A stretch of DNA of 64,000 nt, taken from the NCBI RefSeq assembly GCF_030373445.1, contig NZ_JAUCYU010000002.1, forward strand, positions 434,001 through 498,000, written 5' to 3'. Shown here in pieces: positions 20,064-30,685 of the stretch. The notes under the pieces were generated by a model, which was not told the origin of the DNA, did no database searches, and saw only the letters and a program-made list of their open reading frames with translations. Position 1 is the first letter of the stretch. Each line of letters begins with the position of its first letter. The position numbers were made by a program, and so were the translations under genes. Source of the DNA: Roseovarius sp. Lineage in GTDB: Bacteria; Pseudomonadota; Alphaproteobacteria; Rhodobacterales; Rhodobacteraceae.

Positions 20064-22238
20064 ATGGAAACGATCATTCTCTTCGCCCCGCTCGTGGGTG
20101 CCATCATCGCGGGTTTCGGCTGGAAGCTGATCGGGGACGCCGCCGCGCAGTGGGTGTCGACGGGGCTGCTGTTCCTCGCCTGCCTGCTGAGCTGGATCGT
20201 GTTCCTGGGCCATGACGGGCAGAGCCATTCGATCCACATTCTCGACTGGGTGCAGTCGGGCACGCTGGACACGGCATGGGCCATCCGGCTCGACCGGCTG
20301 ACGGCGATCATGCTGATCGTGGTGACAACGGTGTCGGCGCTCGTGCACCTCTATTCGATGGGCTACATGGCCCATGACGAGAATTTCAACGACGAGACCG
20401 AGAGCTATCGGCCCCGGTTCTTTGCCTACCTGTCGCTGTTCACCTTCGCGATGCTGATGCTGGTGACGTCGGACAACCTCGCGCAGATGTTCTTTGGCTG
20501 GGAAGGGGTTGGCCTCGCGTCCTACCTGCTGATCGGGTTCTATTTCCGCAAGCCTTCCGCCAATGCCGCCGCGATCAAGGCCTTCGTGGTCAACCGGGTG
20601 GGGGATTTCGGCTTTGCGCTGGGGATCTTCGCGCTGTTCTACCTGACGGACTCGATCAAGTTCGACGACGTGTTTGCCGCGGCGCCGGAGCTGGCAGATA
20701 CTCAACTGACCTTCCTCTGGACCGAGTGGAACGCGGCCAACCTGATCGCCTTCCTGCTGTTCGTGGGGGCGATGGGCAAGTCGGCGCAGTTCATCCTGCA
20801 CACCTGGCTGCCGGACGCGATGGAAGGCCCGACGCCGGTGTCGGCGCTGATCCACGCCGCGACCATGGTCACGGCGGGGGTGTTCCTTGTCTGCCGGATG
20901 TCGCCGCTCTTCGAGTTCGCTCCGGAGGCGAAGATGATCGTGGTTGGCATCGGCGCCCTCACCGCCTTCTTCGCCGCGACGGTGGGCCTCGTGCAGAACG
21001 ACATCAAGCGCGTGATCGCCTATTCGACCTGTTCGCAGCTGGGCTACATGTTCGTGGCGGCCGGTGTCGGCGTCTACTCGGTGGCGATGTTCCACCTGCT
21101 GACCCACGCCTTCTTCAAGGCGATGCTGTTCCTCGGGGCCGGTTCGGTTATCCACGGGATGCATCACGAGCAGGACATGCGGAACTATGGCGGCCTGCGG
21201 TCGAAAATGCCCTACACGTTCTGGGCGATGCTGATCGGGACGCTGGCGATCACCGGGGTGGGCATTCCGCTGACCCATATCGGCTTTGCCGGGTTCCTGT
21301 CGAAGGACGCGATCATCGAGAGCGCCTATGCGGGCACCGCCGGGGGCATCGCCTTCTGGGCGCTTGTCGTCGCGGCGCTGTTCACCAGCTTCTACAGTTG
21401 GCGGCTGATGTTCCTGACCTTCTTCGGCACGCCGCGGGGCGACAAGCATACGCATGAGCATGCCCATGAAAGCCCGCCCGTGATGCTGGTGCCGCTGGGG
21501 GTTCTGGCGCTTGGCGCGATCTTCTCGGGGATGGTGTGGTATGGCAGCTTCTTCGGCGACCATAACCAGGTGAACCGCTTCTTCGGCATTCCGGAGCATC
21601 ATGCCGAGGCGGATGCCGGGCATGGCGAGGAAGAAGGCCACGGGGAAGACGCCGCGGCGGAGGAAAGCCACGGCGAAGAGACTGCCGTTGCCGACGAAAG
21701 TCATGCCGAAGAGGGCGCCGCCGAGGGTGAAGCAGAGGCGGGGGCAGAGGCAGAGGCCGGGTACGACGTGGCCCATGCCGGGCCGCCGCAGGGCGCGATC
21801 TACATGGGGGCCGACAACCACGTGATGGATGACGCGCACCATGCACCCACATGGGTGAAGGTCAGCCCGTTCATCTCGATGATCCTCGGCTTCCTGGTGG
21901 CGTTCTGGTTCTACATCGTGAACCCGGCCATGCCCAAGGCGCTGGCCGAGAGCCAGCGGCCGCTCTACCTGTTCCTGCTGAACAAGTGGTACGTGGACGA
22001 GATCTACGACTTCCTGTTCGTGAACCCCGCCAAGCGGCTGGCGCGCGTGCTGTGGCGCGGTGGCGACGGGCGGATCATCGACGGCTTCCTCAATGGCGTG
22101 GCGATGGGGATCATCCCGTTCTTCACCCGCCTCGCGGGCCGGGCGCAATCCGGCTACATCTTCACCTATGCCTTCGCCATGGTGCTGGGTATCGCGGTTC
22201 TGGTCACCTGGATGACCTTCACCGGAGGGGCTGAATAA
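20064..22238 (+). CDS. nuoL: NADH-quinone oxidoreductase subunit L
   Basis: A 724-residue antiporter-like subunit (ND5) at the far end of the membrane arm. It has the family's conserved helices: [15 protein letters not shown] near residue 150, [19 protein letters not shown] near residue 236 with the functional Lys and His, and [17 protein letters not shown] near residue 308. The C-terminal lateral helix and anchor follow. Between residues about 512 and 576 there is a loop unusually rich in His, Glu and Ala that is not part of the core. It is longer than the roughly 610-residue enteric form. The stop and the nuoM ATG share one base. Confidence 0.97.
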   Translation: METIILFAPLVGAIIAGFGWKLIGDAAAQWVSTGLLFLACLLSWIVFLGHDGQSHSIHILDWVQSGTLDTAWAIRLDRLTAIMLIVVTTVSALVHLYSMGYMAHDENFNDETESYRPRFFAYLSLFTFAMLMLVTSDNLAQMFFGWEGVGLASYLLIGFYFRKPSANAAAIKAFVVNRVGDFGFALGIFALFYLTDSIKFDDVFAAAPELADTQLTFLWTEWNAANLIAFLLFVGAMGKSAQFILHTWLPDAMEGPTPVSALIHAATMVTAGVFLVCRMSPLFEFAPEAKMIVVGIGALTAFFAATVGLVQNDIKRVIAYSTCSQLGYMFVAAGVGVYSVAMFHLLTHAFFKAMLFLGAGSVIHGMHHEQDMRNYGGLRSKMPYTFWAMLIGTLAITGVGIPLTHIGFAGFLSKDAIIESAYAGTAGGIAFWALVVAALFTSFYSWRLMFLTFFGTPRGDKHTHEHAHESPPVMLVPLGVLALGAIFSGMVWYGSFFGDHNQVNRFFGIPEHHAEADAGHGEEEGHGEDAAAEESHGEETAVADESHAEEGAAEGEAEAGAEAEAGYDVAHAGPPQGAIYMGADNHVMDDAHHAPTWVKVSPFISMILGFLVAFWFYIVNPAMPKALAESQRPLYLFLLNKWYVDEIYDFLFVNPAKRLARVLWRGGDGRIIDGFLNGVAMGIIPFFTRLAGRAQSGYIFTYAFAMVLGIAVLVTWMTFTGGAE

Positions 22239-23785
22239 TGGATAACCTGCTTTCCATCACCACGTTCATCCCCGCCATCGCCGCGGCGATCCTGGCGATC
22301 TTCCTGCGGGGCGAGGATGCGGCGGCGCAGCGGAATGCCAAGTGGGTGGCGCTGATCGCGACCACGCTGACCTTCGTCGTGTCGGTCTTCATCCTCGTCG
22401 GCTTCGACCCGAACGACACCGGCTTCCAGTTCGTGGAAGAGCGGGAATGGCTGCTGGGCCTGAAGTACAAGATGGGCGTCGACGGGATCAGCGTGCTGTT
22501 CGTCATGTTGACCACCTTCATCATGCCGTTGACCATCGCCGCGTCGTGGAACGTGACGAGCCGGGTCAAGGAATACATGATCGCCTTCCTCGTGCTGGAA
22601 ACGCTGATGCTGGGCGTGTTCATGGCGCTCGACCTCGTGCTGTTCTACCTGTTCTTCGAGGCGGGGCTTATCCCGATGTTCCTGATCATCGGCATCTGGG
22701 GTGGGAAAGAGCGGATCTACGCGTCGTTCAAGTTCTTCCTCTACACCTTCTTCGGCTCGGTGCTGATGCTGGTGGCGATGGTGGCGATGTTCGCGGAGGC
22801 GGGTACCACGGACATCCCGACGCTGATGACGCATGAATTCGCGTTCGAGAGCTTCTCGCTTCTGGGGATCCAGATCGTGGGGGGCATGCAGACGCTGATG
22901 TTCATCGCCTTCTTCGCCAGCTTCGCGGTGAAGATGCCGATGTGGCCGGTGCACACCTGGCTTCCGGATGCGCACGTGCAGGCGCCGACCGCCGGGTCGG
23001 TCGTGCTGGCGGCGATCCTGCTGAAGATGGGCGGATACGGCTTCCTGCGGTTCAGTCTGCCGATGTTCCCGGTGGGGGCCGAGGTGATGACGCCGCTGGT
23101 GCTGTGGATGTCTGCCATCGCCATCGTCTACACCTCGCTGGTGGCGCTGGCGCAGGAGGACATGAAGAAGCTGATCGCCTATTCCTCGGTCGCGCATATG
23201 GGCTATGTCACCATGGGCATCTTCGCGGCCAACCAGCAGGGGATCGACGGCGCAATCTTCCAGATGATCAGCCACGGCTTCATCTCGGGCGCGCTCTTCC
23301 TGATTGTCGGCGTGATCTATGACCGGATGCACACCCGCGACATCGACGCCTATGGCGGGCTGGTGAACCGCATGCCGGCCTATGCGCTGATCTTCATGCT
23401 GTTCACCATGGCCAATGTCGGCCTGCCGGGAACGAGCGGGTTCATCGGCGAATTCCTGACGCTGGTCGGGATCTTCCAGGTGAACACCTGGGTGGCGGCC
23501 GTGGCGACCTCGGGCGTGATCCTGTCGGCGGCCTATGCGCTGTGGCTCTATCGCCGCGTGGTGCTGGGCGAACTGGTGAAGGAAAGCCTCAAGTCGATCA
23601 CCGACATGACCGGGCGCGAGCGGGCGATCTTTGCCCCGCTGGTGGTGATGACCCTGCTGCTGGGCGTCTACCCGAGCCTGGTGACCGATGTCACGGGCCC
23701 GGCAGTCGAGGCGCTGATCGGCAATTATGAAACGGCCTTGTCGGAGGCGGGCGCCGCCAATGACGTGGCGCAGGTGGCGGAATAA
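22238..23785 (+). CDS. nuoM: NADH-quinone oxidoreductase subunit M
   Basis: A 515-residue antiporter-like subunit (ND4) with fourteen transmembrane helices. [18 protein letters not shown] carries the key glutamate near residue 143, and [19 protein letters not shown] carries the conserved Lys near residue 233. [17 protein letters not shown] follows. The start TAATG overlaps nuoL by one base. Normal length. Confidence 0.98.
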   Translation: MDNLLSITTFIPAIAAAILAIFLRGEDAAAQRNAKWVALIATTLTFVVSVFILVGFDPNDTGFQFVEEREWLLGLKYKMGVDGISVLFVMLTTFIMPLTIAASWNVTSRVKEYMIAFLVLETLMLGVFMALDLVLFYLFFEAGLIPMFLIIGIWGGKERIYASFKFFLYTFFGSVLMLVAMVAMFAEAGTTDIPTLMTHEFAFESFSLLGIQIVGGMQTLMFIAFFASFAVKMPMWPVHTWLPDAHVQAPTAGSVVLAAILLKMGGYGFLRFSLPMFPVGAEVMTPLVLWMSAIAIVYTSLVALAQEDMKKLIAYSSVAHMGYVTMGIFAANQQGIDGAIFQMISHGFISGALFLIVGVIYDRMHTRDIDAYGGLVNRMPAYALIFMLFTMANVGLPGTSGFIGEFLTLVGIFQVNTWVAAVATSGVILSAAYALWLYRRVVLGELVKESLKSITDMTGRERAIFAPLVVMTLLLGVYPSLVTDVTGPAVEALIGNYETALSEAGAANDVAQVAE

Positions 23786-23794
23786 CGGAGACCC

Positions 23795-25231
23795 ATGATG
23801 CAGGCTGATCTAAATGTTATCCTGCCCGAGATCGTGATCTCGGTCTACGCGCTGGCCGCGCTGCTGCTGACGGCCTACACGGGCAAGGACAAGATGGCGG
23901 GCATGCTGACATGGCTGACCGCCGCGATCCTGGTGGCGATGGCGCTGTGGCTGAGCACGTCGGGCGTGGGCACGCGCACCGCCTTTGGCGGCATGTTCAA
24001 CGACGACGCCTTTGCCCGCTTTGCCAAGGTCGTGACGCTGGTTTCGGCGGCGGCGGTGATGGTGATGGGCCAGGAATACATGGCCCGCCGGGGGCTGTTG
24101 CGGTTCGAGTATCCGCTGCTCATTGCACTGGCCGCGGTGGGCATGATGATGATGGTCAGCGCCGGTGACCTGATGGCGCTTTACATGGGGCTCGAGCTGC
24201 AGTCGCTGGCGCTTTACGTGGTGGCCTCGCTGCGTCGCGACAGCGTGAAATCGACAGAGGCCGGGCTGAAGTATTTCGTGCTGGGCGCGCTGTCGTCGGG
24301 CCTTTTGCTTTACGGCGCTTCGCTGACCTATGGCTATACCGGCACGACGCTCTTCTCGGGTATCATCGCCTCGGCCGAGGGGCAGGCGCCCATTGGCTTG
24401 CTGATCGGGATCGTCTTCGTGATCTCGGGGCTGGCCTTCAAGGTATCGGCCGTGCCGTTCCACATGTGGACGCCGGATGTCTACCAGGGCGCGCCGACGC
24501 CGATCACCGCCTTTTTCGCCACCGCGCCCAAGATGGCGGCGATGGGCCTGTTTGCCCGCGTGGTGCATGACGCGTACGGTGGCGTGGTGCAGGACTGGCA
24601 GCAGGTGGTCGCGGTTCTGTCGCTCCTGTCGATGTTCCTTGGCGGCGTGGCGGCCATCGGGCAGCGCGACATCAAGCGGCTGATGGCCTATTCCTCGATC
24701 GCGCATATGGGCTATGCGCTGATGGGGCTGGCGGCCGGCACGGTGTTCGGCGTGCAGGCGATGCTGATCTACATGGTGATCTACATCACCATGAACGTGG
24801 GCACCTTCGCCTTCATCCTGTCGATGGAGCGTGACGGCCAGCCGGTGACGGATATCGTGAGCCTCAACATGTATTCCAAGGCCCATCCGGGCCGGGCGTT
24901 GGCGATGCTGATCCTGCTCTTCAGCCTGGCGGGTGTGCCGCCGCTCCTGGGCTTCTTCGGCAAGCTTTACGTGCTGCGGGCGGCCTATGAGGGCGGGCTG
25001 GTGTGGCTGGCGGTGGCGGGCGTGATCGCCTCGGTCATCGGGGCGTTCTATTACCTTCGGATCGTCTATTACATGTATTTCGGCGAGGACCAGGAGCCAC
25101 TGGAAACCGGCAAGTCGCCGGTGCAGTGGGGCTTCCTCATGGCGTCGGCCGCGCTCATGCTGCTGGGTATCGTCAACATGTTCGGTATCGAGGGCATGGC
25201 ACAGGCGGCGGCGACGACCCTTGTCAACTGA
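23795..25231 (+). CDS. nuoN: NADH-quinone oxidoreductase subunit N
   Basis: A 478-residue antiporter-like subunit (ND2), the last nuo gene. Motifs: [16 protein letters not shown] with the membrane glutamate near residue 133, [20 protein letters not shown] near residue 218, and [16 protein letters not shown]. Normal length and fourteen helices. It is followed by 54 bases that contain a dispersed repeat, and then birA in the same direction. Confidence 0.98.
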   Translation: MMQADLNVILPEIVISVYALAALLLTAYTGKDKMAGMLTWLTAAILVAMALWLSTSGVGTRTAFGGMFNDDAFARFAKVVTLVSAAAVMVMGQEYMARRGLLRFEYPLLIALAAVGMMMMVSAGDLMALYMGLELQSLALYVVASLRRDSVKSTEAGLKYFVLGALSSGLLLYGASLTYGYTGTTLFSGIIASAEGQAPIGLLIGIVFVISGLAFKVSAVPFHMWTPDVYQGAPTPITAFFATAPKMAAMGLFARVVHDAYGGVVQDWQQVVAVLSLLSMFLGGVAAIGQRDIKRLMAYSSIAHMGYALMGLAAGTVFGVQAMLIYMVIYITMNVGTFAFILSMERDGQPVTDIVSLNMYSKAHPGRALAMLILLFSLAGVPPLLGFFGKLYVLRAAYEGGLVWLAVAGVIASVIGAFYYLRIVYYMYFGEDQEPLETGKSPVQWGFLMASAALMLLGIVNMFGIEGMAQAAATTLVN

Positions 25232-25255
25232 CCTGATGACCAGGCCCCGCCGGAA

Positions 25256-25290
25256 GATGCCTCCGGCGGGCGTATTTGCGGAACAATGAA
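25256..25290 (+). repeat. Dispersed intergenic repeat, first copy
   Basis: GATGCCTCCGGCGGG followed by cGTATTT, GcGGAA and ATGAA. The copy at 31844-31878 matches in the same order (GATGCCTCCGGCGGGAGTATTT, then GGGGAAAGATGAA, read in two parts). Here the preceding bases CCCGCCGGA let the element fold into a hairpin with TCCGGCGGG. The 3' end overlaps the birA start codon. I recall close variants in many Rhodobacteraceae intergenic regions. Confidence 0.6.
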
Positions 25291-26041
25291 GGTCGCGGGC
25301 TGGCCAGACGGGTACGGGCGGCGCGTGCTGCCGGAGGTGGACAGCACCAACGCCGAGGCCGCGCGCGTGGCCGGTACGCTGGCCGGGCCGGAATGGATCC
25401 TGGCGCTGAAGCAGACCGCCGCGCGCGGGCGCCGGGGGCGGGCCTGGGCCAACCCGGAAGGGAATTTCGCCGCGAGCCTCGTGTTGCAGCCGACCGAGCC
25501 GCCATCGGTGGTGGCGCTCCGGTCCTTCGTGGCCTCGCTGGCGCTTTACGATGCGTTCGTGGCGGCGACGGGGCGGCCCGAGGGCTTCGCGCTCAAGTGG
25601 CCGAACGACGTTCTTCTGAACGGCGGCAAGGTGGCGGGCATCCTGCTGGAGCAGGCCGGGCAGGGGACGAAGCTGTCGCCGCTGGTGATCGGGATCGGGA
25701 TCAACCTCGTCCACGCGCCCGGCGCCGAGGAGGTGGAACCGGGGGCGCTGCGGCCCGTCTCGCTTCTGTCGGAGACGGGGACCGAGATCAGCCCGGGCGA
25801 TTTCCTCGACCTGCTGGCGCCGGCCTATGCGGCCTGCGAGGCGCAGTTCGTGCAGTATGGCTTCGGGCCCATTCGCCGGGCCTGGCTGGATCGGGCGGCG
25901 CGGCTGGGCGAGGTGATTACTGCCCGCACCGGCAAGGCCGAGATCACCGGCACCTTCGAGACGGTGGACGAGGCGGGCAATCTTGTTCTAAAGACCCGCG
26001 ATACCCGGCAGGCCATCCCGGCGGCGGAGATCTTCTTCTAA
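25286..26041 (+). CDS. birA: Biotin--[acetyl-CoA-carboxylase] ligase
   Basis: A 251-residue enzyme that joins biotin to the acceptor lysine of carboxylases through biotinyl-AMP. The catalytic loop is ARGRRGRAW (residues 49-57), and KWPNDVLLNGGKVAGILLE is the biotin-binding core. There is no N-terminal helix-turn-helix, so this is the short form that does not itself bind DNA. The ATG lies within the dispersed repeat at 25256. The stop shares a base with the next ATG. A bioY transporter gene occurs at 43434. Confidence 0.93.
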   Translation: MKVAGWPDGYGRRVLPEVDSTNAEAARVAGTLAGPEWILALKQTAARGRRGRAWANPEGNFAASLVLQPTEPPSVVALRSFVASLALYDAFVAATGRPEGFALKWPNDVLLNGGKVAGILLEQAGQGTKLSPLVIGIGINLVHAPGAEEVEPGALRPVSLLSETGTEISPGDFLDLLAPAYAACEAQFVQYGFGPIRRAWLDRAARLGEVITARTGKAEITGTFETVDEAGNLVLKTRDTRQAIPAAEIFF

Positions 26042-26427
26042 TGAATTTGCCTGACGATCCCTGGAACAGGTTCGTTTTGCGCGCTGTCGAAGAAGCGCCG
26101 CAAATCGAGTCTGAAAAGCCGCTCTACGCGCTCTTTTGGTATCAGTCAGAGGTCAATAACGGCGGGCATCTCCAGTACTTCCTGAATGTGACCGAGCCCG
26201 GCGAATGGCATATCGCAGTAGATGCGGCGCGAAGCATCGGGCAGGACGCGGTTGCCGCCAATCTCGCCCAGGCCGTCGCGCTTTGGGAAAGCGTCGACCG
26301 CACCGCGCCGAATTCGACGGAACAATTCGTGGACACGGCTCTGGAGGACGAATTCGGGCACTTTGACCGAAAGTTCTACGAGCTTGAAGGCCCATTCCGG
26401 CAGGCCTTTGAAAACGCGATAGAGTGA
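26041..26427 (+). CDS. DUF4375 (DMP19-like) protein
   Basis: A 128-residue acidic protein. The SEVNNGGHLQYFLN segment (about residues 36-49) is the hallmark of the DUF4375/DMP19 family, whose DMP19 member from Neisseria is described as a DNA mimic. The function of most members is unknown. The ATG overlaps the birA stop by one base. Base composition is less GC-rich than its neighbours, a hint of separate origin. Confidence 0.75.
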   Translation: MNLPDDPWNRFVLRAVEEAPQIESEKPLYALFWYQSEVNNGGHLQYFLNVTEPGEWHIAVDAARSIGQDAVAANLAQAVALWESVDRTAPNSTEQFVDTALEDEFGHFDRKFYELEGPFRQAFENAIE

Positions 26428-26442
26428 CTTAAGGAGGCGCTC

Positions 26443-27213
26443 ATGCTACTGGCCATCGACTGCGGCAACACCAACACGGTCTTTTCCATCTGGGATGGGA
26501 AGGAATTCCTGTGCACGCTCCGGACCTCGACCCACCATGCCCGCACGGCGGATGCCTATTTCACGTGGTTCTCGACGCTGGTGAAGCATTACGGGATCGA
26601 CATGGACATCACCGACGTGATCATCTCGTCGACCGTGCCGCGGGTGGTGTTCAACCTGCGCGTCTTTGCCGACCGGTTCTTCGGCTGCCGGCCGATCGTG
26701 GTGGGCAAGCCTGACTGCGCCCTGCCGGTTCAGCCGCGGGTGGACGAGGGCACGCAGGTAGGGCCGGACCGGCTGGTGAACACCGCCGGTGCCTTCGACC
26801 GGCATGGCGGCGACCTGATCGTGGTGGATTTCGGCACCGCCACCACGTTCGACGTGGTGGCCCATGACGGGGCTTACGTGGGCGGCGTCATTGCCCCCGG
26901 CGTGAACCTGAGCCTCGAGGCGCTGCACATGGCCGCCGCCGCCCTGCCGCATGTGGACGTGACCAAGCCGCAGAAGGTGATCGGCACAAACACGGTGGCC
27001 TGCATGCAGTCGGGCGTGTTCTGGGGCTACGTGGGGCTTGTGAATGGCATCACCGAGCAGATACGGGCGGAATACGAGCGGCCCATGCAGGTGATCGGCA
27101 CCGGCGGGCTGGCCCCGCTTTTCGCGCAGGGCGACCTGCTATTCGATCATATCGAGGAAGATCTGACCATGCATGGGCTGACGGTGATCCATGCGCATAA
27201 CGAGAAAGGCTGA
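26443..27213 (+). CDS. coaX: Type III pantothenate kinase
   Basis: A 256-residue enzyme for the first step of coenzyme A synthesis. The phosphate loop DCGNTNTVF is at residues 6-14, GPDRLVNTAGA follows, and VVDFGTATTFDVV is the second acidic motif. It belongs to the acetate kinase/Hsp70 fold. TAAGGAGG lies upstream of the ATG. It is followed by an RNase J gene after 6 bases; coaX-rnj order is common in Rhodobacterales as I recall. Confidence 0.95.
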   Translation: MLLAIDCGNTNTVFSIWDGKEFLCTLRTSTHHARTADAYFTWFSTLVKHYGIDMDITDVIISSTVPRVVFNLRVFADRFFGCRPIVVGKPDCALPVQPRVDEGTQVGPDRLVNTAGAFDRHGGDLIVVDFGTATTFDVVAHDGAYVGGVIAPGVNLSLEALHMAAAALPHVDVTKPQKVIGTNTVACMQSGVFWGYVGLVNGITEQIRAEYERPMQVIGTGGLAPLFAQGDLLFDHIEEDLTMHGLTVIHAHNEKG

Positions 27214-27219
27214 GGCAGC

Positions 27220-28890
27220 ATGAGCAACGAGCGGCTGATCTACCTGCCCCTTGGCGGGGCGGGCGAAATCGGGATGAACGCCTATGTGTACGGCATCGGC
27301 GCGCCGGGGAAGGAGCGGCTGATCCTGGTCGATCTGGGCGTGACCTTTCCGGACATGGACGGCACGCCGGGCGTCGACCTGATCTTTCCCGACATCAGCT
27401 GGCTTGAAGAACGGCGCGATAGGCTGGAGGCCGTGTTCGTGACCCATGCGCACGAGGATCACGTGGGCGCGATTTCGCATTACTATGACCGGCTGGGCGC
27501 GCCGATCTATGCGCGGGCCTTCACCGCCAACATTGCGCGCAAGAAGATGGAGGAGCGGGGCCATCCGGAGAAGGCGGTGATCACCGCGAGCCCGTGGCCG
27601 GAGGTGATCGAGGCGGGCCCGTTCAAGGTGGGCTTCGTGCCGATCTCGCACTCGATCCCGGAAAGCGCGGGGCTGGTGATCGACACCAAGCTCGGCCGGG
27701 TGGTGCATTCGGGCGACTTCAAGATGGATACCGGCCCCGTGGTGGGCGAGGCGTTCGACGAAGAGCTCTGGGCGTCGTTGTCGGAGCCGGGGGTCCTGGC
27801 GCTGATGTGCGATTCGACCAACGTGTTCAGCCCGCATCCCGGGCGGTCGGAAAGCAGCCTGGGGCCGGAAATCGAAAGCCTGATCGCGGGCGCCAAGGGC
27901 ATGTTCGTGGCCACCACCTTTGCCAGCAACGTCGCACGGGTGAAAACGCTGGCCGAGGCGGCAGAGCGTGCGGGCCGGTCGATCTGCCTGATGGGGCGGG
28001 CGATGCGGCGGATGATCGAGGCGGCGGTGGAAACGGGCGTGCTGACCGGGTTTCCGCGCACGGTGAGCCCGGAAGACACCAAGAACATCCCGCGCGAGAA
28101 CCTGATGCTGATCGTCACCGGCAGCCAGGGCGAGCGGCGGGCGGCCAGTGCGCAGCTGGCGCAGGGCAAGTATAACGGCATCGAGTTGAAGCCCGGGGAT
28201 ACGTTCCTGTTCTCGTCAAAGACGATTCCCGGCAACGAGCGCGGCGTGATCCGGATCATGAACCAGTTCAGCGAGATGGGCGTCGACGTGGTCGATGACG
28301 ATGGCGGCCGCTACCACGTGTCGGGCCATGCCAACCGGCCCGATCTCGAACGGCTGCACAAGCTGATCCAGCCAAAGTACGTGGTGCCGATGCATGGCGA
28401 GCACCGGCATCTGCGCGAACACGTGAAACTGGCCAAATCCAAGGGGTTCGGGGCCGTTCTTGCCCCGAATGGCACGATGATCGAGCTGTCGGGGGAAAGC
28501 CCGTCGGTGGCCGAATACGTGGAGACGGGGCGCGTCTATCTCGACGGGAACGTACAGGTCGGCGCGCTGGACGGGGTGGTGCGCGACCGGATTCGCATGG
28601 CGCTGAACGGGCACGTGTTGGTGAACGTGATCCTCGACGAGCAGGACGAGCCGCTGGGCGAGCCGTGGTGCGAGCTGAAGGGCCTGGCCGAGGAAGGCAG
28701 CAGCCGGGCGCCGCTGGTCGACGTGCTGGAGGAGGACCTGAGCCAGTTCCTTGGCCGGGCGGGCGACAGGACACTGACCGACGATGACAAGCTGGAAGAC
28801 GGGCTGCGCAAGATCGTGCGGCAGGTGGCGCAGGCCGAGATCGGCAAGCGGCCCGAGGTGACGGTGATCATCAGCCGGCTGACGGCCTGA
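27220..28890 (+). CDS. rnj: Ribonuclease J
   Basis: A 556-residue beta-lactamase-fold and beta-CASP nuclease used for rRNA maturation and mRNA turnover. The zinc motif HAHEDH is at residues 76-81, GDFKMD gives a further metal aspartate, and SGHANRPDLERLHKLIQPKY is the beta-CASP/C-terminal metal region (read as SGHANRPDL and HGEHRHL). A C-terminal domain after residue 460 completes the RNase J architecture. GAGGCAGC precedes the ATG. Its end meets the tautomerase gene on the other strand with 3 bases between. Confidence 0.96.
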   Translation: MSNERLIYLPLGGAGEIGMNAYVYGIGAPGKERLILVDLGVTFPDMDGTPGVDLIFPDISWLEERRDRLEAVFVTHAHEDHVGAISHYYDRLGAPIYARAFTANIARKKMEERGHPEKAVITASPWPEVIEAGPFKVGFVPISHSIPESAGLVIDTKLGRVVHSGDFKMDTGPVVGEAFDEELWASLSEPGVLALMCDSTNVFSPHPGRSESSLGPEIESLIAGAKGMFVATTFASNVARVKTLAEAAERAGRSICLMGRAMRRMIEAAVETGVLTGFPRTVSPEDTKNIPRENLMLIVTGSQGERRAASAQLAQGKYNGIELKPGDTFLFSSKTIPGNERGVIRIMNQFSEMGVDVVDDDGGRYHVSGHANRPDLERLHKLIQPKYVVPMHGEHRHLREHVKLAKSKGFGAVLAPNGTMIELSGESPSVAEYVETGRVYLDGNVQVGALDGVVRDRIRMALNGHVLVNVILDEQDEPLGEPWCELKGLAEEGSSRAPLVDVLEEDLSQFLGRAGDRTLTDDDKLEDGLRKIVRQVAQAEIGKRPEVTVIISRLTA

Positions 28891-28893
28891 GGC

Positions 28894-29112
28894 TCAGTCG
28901 CCCCGTCGGATGGCCAGGCCGAGTTCGGTGTGCATGATGGTGTCGTTGCGCGCCCATGAGCCGCTCTTGACCTCGTGAATGCGCGCGGAGGTGTTTTCCT
29001 TCATCCGGCCGCCCGCGGCCTCGCCAAAAGCGTCGATGACCTTGAGCAGGATGCGTTCCTTGTCTTCGTCGGTGAACACACCTTCGAGCACGTGAATATC
29101 GATGAGGGGCAT
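28894..29112 (-). CDS. 4-Oxalocrotonate-tautomerase-like protein
   Basis: A 72-residue protein beginning MPLIDIHVLEG. In this family the proline after the removed Met is the catalytic base, and it is present. The usual second arginine region is less typical (KENTSARIHEV). Length is normal for the small tautomerases. It faces the RNase J gene tail to tail. The substrate is unknown. Confidence 0.85.
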   Translation of the reverse strand: MPLIDIHVLEGVFTDEDKERILLKVIDAFGEAAGGRMKENTSARIHEVKSGSWARNDTIMHTELGLAIRRGD

Positions 29113-29174
29113 GGCTGTCTCCCGTCCGTTGGCGTCCCCCGGATCATAGGAGGTGCGGACGGGAGGACAAAGGT

Positions 29175-30605
29175 CTAGCTTACGCGGCGCTGGTCGAAGC
29201 TGAGGGCGATGAACTGGGGCAGGTGATCGCCCATGCCGACGGTCTTGTTGTCGTCGCTCTTGCCGCGCCGGCTGCTGCCGCCGCGGGAGGACGTGGATTT
29301 GGGCTTGTCGTCGCTTTTCTGCGGCTTGCTGTCCTGCGCCTCGGGCTCTTTCGCGGGCGTGTCCTTGGCGGGGGCGTCGTCGGATTTCTTCGAGCGGCTG
29401 CGCGAGCTGCGCTTGGGCTTCTCTTCCTCTGACGCCTCTTCGGCGGCGGGGGCGTTGCCCAGCGGGTTCTCGGCGCGGGGGATTTCCTTCTGGATCAGCT
29501 TTTCGACGGCGTCGAGGGCCTTCTCGTCGCGAGTGCTGCAGAGCGTGATCGCCTTGCCGTCACGGCCCGCGCGGCCGGTGCGGCCGATGCGGTGCACGTA
29601 ATCCTCGGGGTGGCCGGGCACGTCGAAATTGAACACGTGGCTTACCGAAGGCACGTCGAGCCCGCGCGCGGCCACGTCGGAGGCCACCAGCAGCTTCAGC
29701 GAGCCCGAGCGGAAGCCGTCGAGCGTGCGCGTGCGCTGGCTCTGGTCGAGGTCACCGTGGATGGGGGCCGCGTCATAGCCGTATTTCTTCAGCGATTTCG
29801 CGACGATATCCACATCCGTCTTGCGGTTGCAGAAGATGATGGCGTTGGTGCATTTCTCGCCCTCGCCGTCGATCATCGCCCGCAGAAGCGCGCGCTTCTC
29901 GCCATCGGCCTTGTCGCGGCGGGAGGGTTTGAACATCACCACTTCCTGCTTGATCGTCTCGGAAGCGGTGGCCTGGCGGGCGACCTCGATCCGTTCGGGG
30001 TTCTGCAGGAAGGTGTTGGTGATGCGCTCGATCTCCGACGCCATGGTGGCCGAGAAGAAGAACGTCTGGCGGGTGAAGGGGGTGAGGCCGAAGATACGCT
30101 CGATATCGGGGATGAAACCCATGTCGAGCATGCGGTCGGCCTCGTCCACCACCATGATCTTGACGTCGGAGAGGATCAGCTTGCCGCGCTCGAAATGGTC
30201 GAGCAGGCGGCCGGGCGTGGCGATCAGAACGTCGACGCCCTTGTCGATGATGGCTTCCTGTTCCTTGAAGCTGACCCCGCCGATCAGAAGGGCGCGGGTG
30301 AGCTTGAGATACTTGGAATAGGTGTCGAAGTTCTCGGCCACCTGCGCCGCGAGTTCGCGGGTGGGGCAGAGCACCAGGCTGCGTGGCATGCGTGCCCGGG
30401 CCCGGCCACGGGCCAGCAGCGATAGCATCGGCAAGGTGAAGCCCGCGGTCTTGCCGGTGCCCGTCTGGGCGATACCGAGGACGTCGCGACCTTCGAGGGC
30501 CGGGGGGATGGCGCCGGCCTGAATGGGGGTTGGGGTTTCGTAGCCGGCTTCTTCTACGGCCTTGAGGACCTTCGGATTGAGGTTCAGATCAGAAAATTTG
30601 GTCAT
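29175..30605 (-). CDS. DEAD-box RNA helicase, RhlE type
   Basis: A 476-residue ATP-dependent RNA helicase. Motifs in order: Q motif (TPIQAGAIP), I (AQTGTGKT, residues 45-52), II (DEAD), III (SAT), and VI (HRIGRTGRAG). The C-terminal 110 residues are a charged Lys/Ser/Glu/Arg-rich tail, as in RhlE proteins, ending QRRVS. The leader upstream on the minus strand has a long inverted repeat (30686-30728), so post-transcriptional control is possible. Confidence 0.93.
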   Translation of the reverse strand: MTKFSDLNLNPKVLKAVEEAGYETPTPIQAGAIPPALEGRDVLGIAQTGTGKTAGFTLPMLSLLARGRARARMPRSLVLCPTRELAAQVAENFDTYSKYLKLTRALLIGGVSFKEQEAIIDKGVDVLIATPGRLLDHFERGKLILSDVKIMVVDEADRMLDMGFIPDIERIFGLTPFTRQTFFFSATMASEIERITNTFLQNPERIEVARQATASETIKQEVVMFKPSRRDKADGEKRALLRAMIDGEGEKCTNAIIFCNRKTDVDIVAKSLKKYGYDAAPIHGDLDQSQRTRTLDGFRSGSLKLLVASDVAARGLDVPSVSHVFNFDVPGHPEDYVHRIGRTGRAGRDGKAITLCSTRDEKALDAVEKLIQKEIPRAENPLGNAPAAEEASEEEKPKRSSRSRSKKSDDAPAKDTPAKEPEAQDSKPQKSDDKPKSTSSRGGSSRRGKSDDNKTVGMGDHLPQFIALSFDQRRVS

Positions 30606-30685
30606 ATGTGTCCATGGTTTGCGGACACAGTCTTGGCCCGCCGTCTCGTCGTATGTGGAGGTGAACGCTCTCGTATGGTTCAGCG

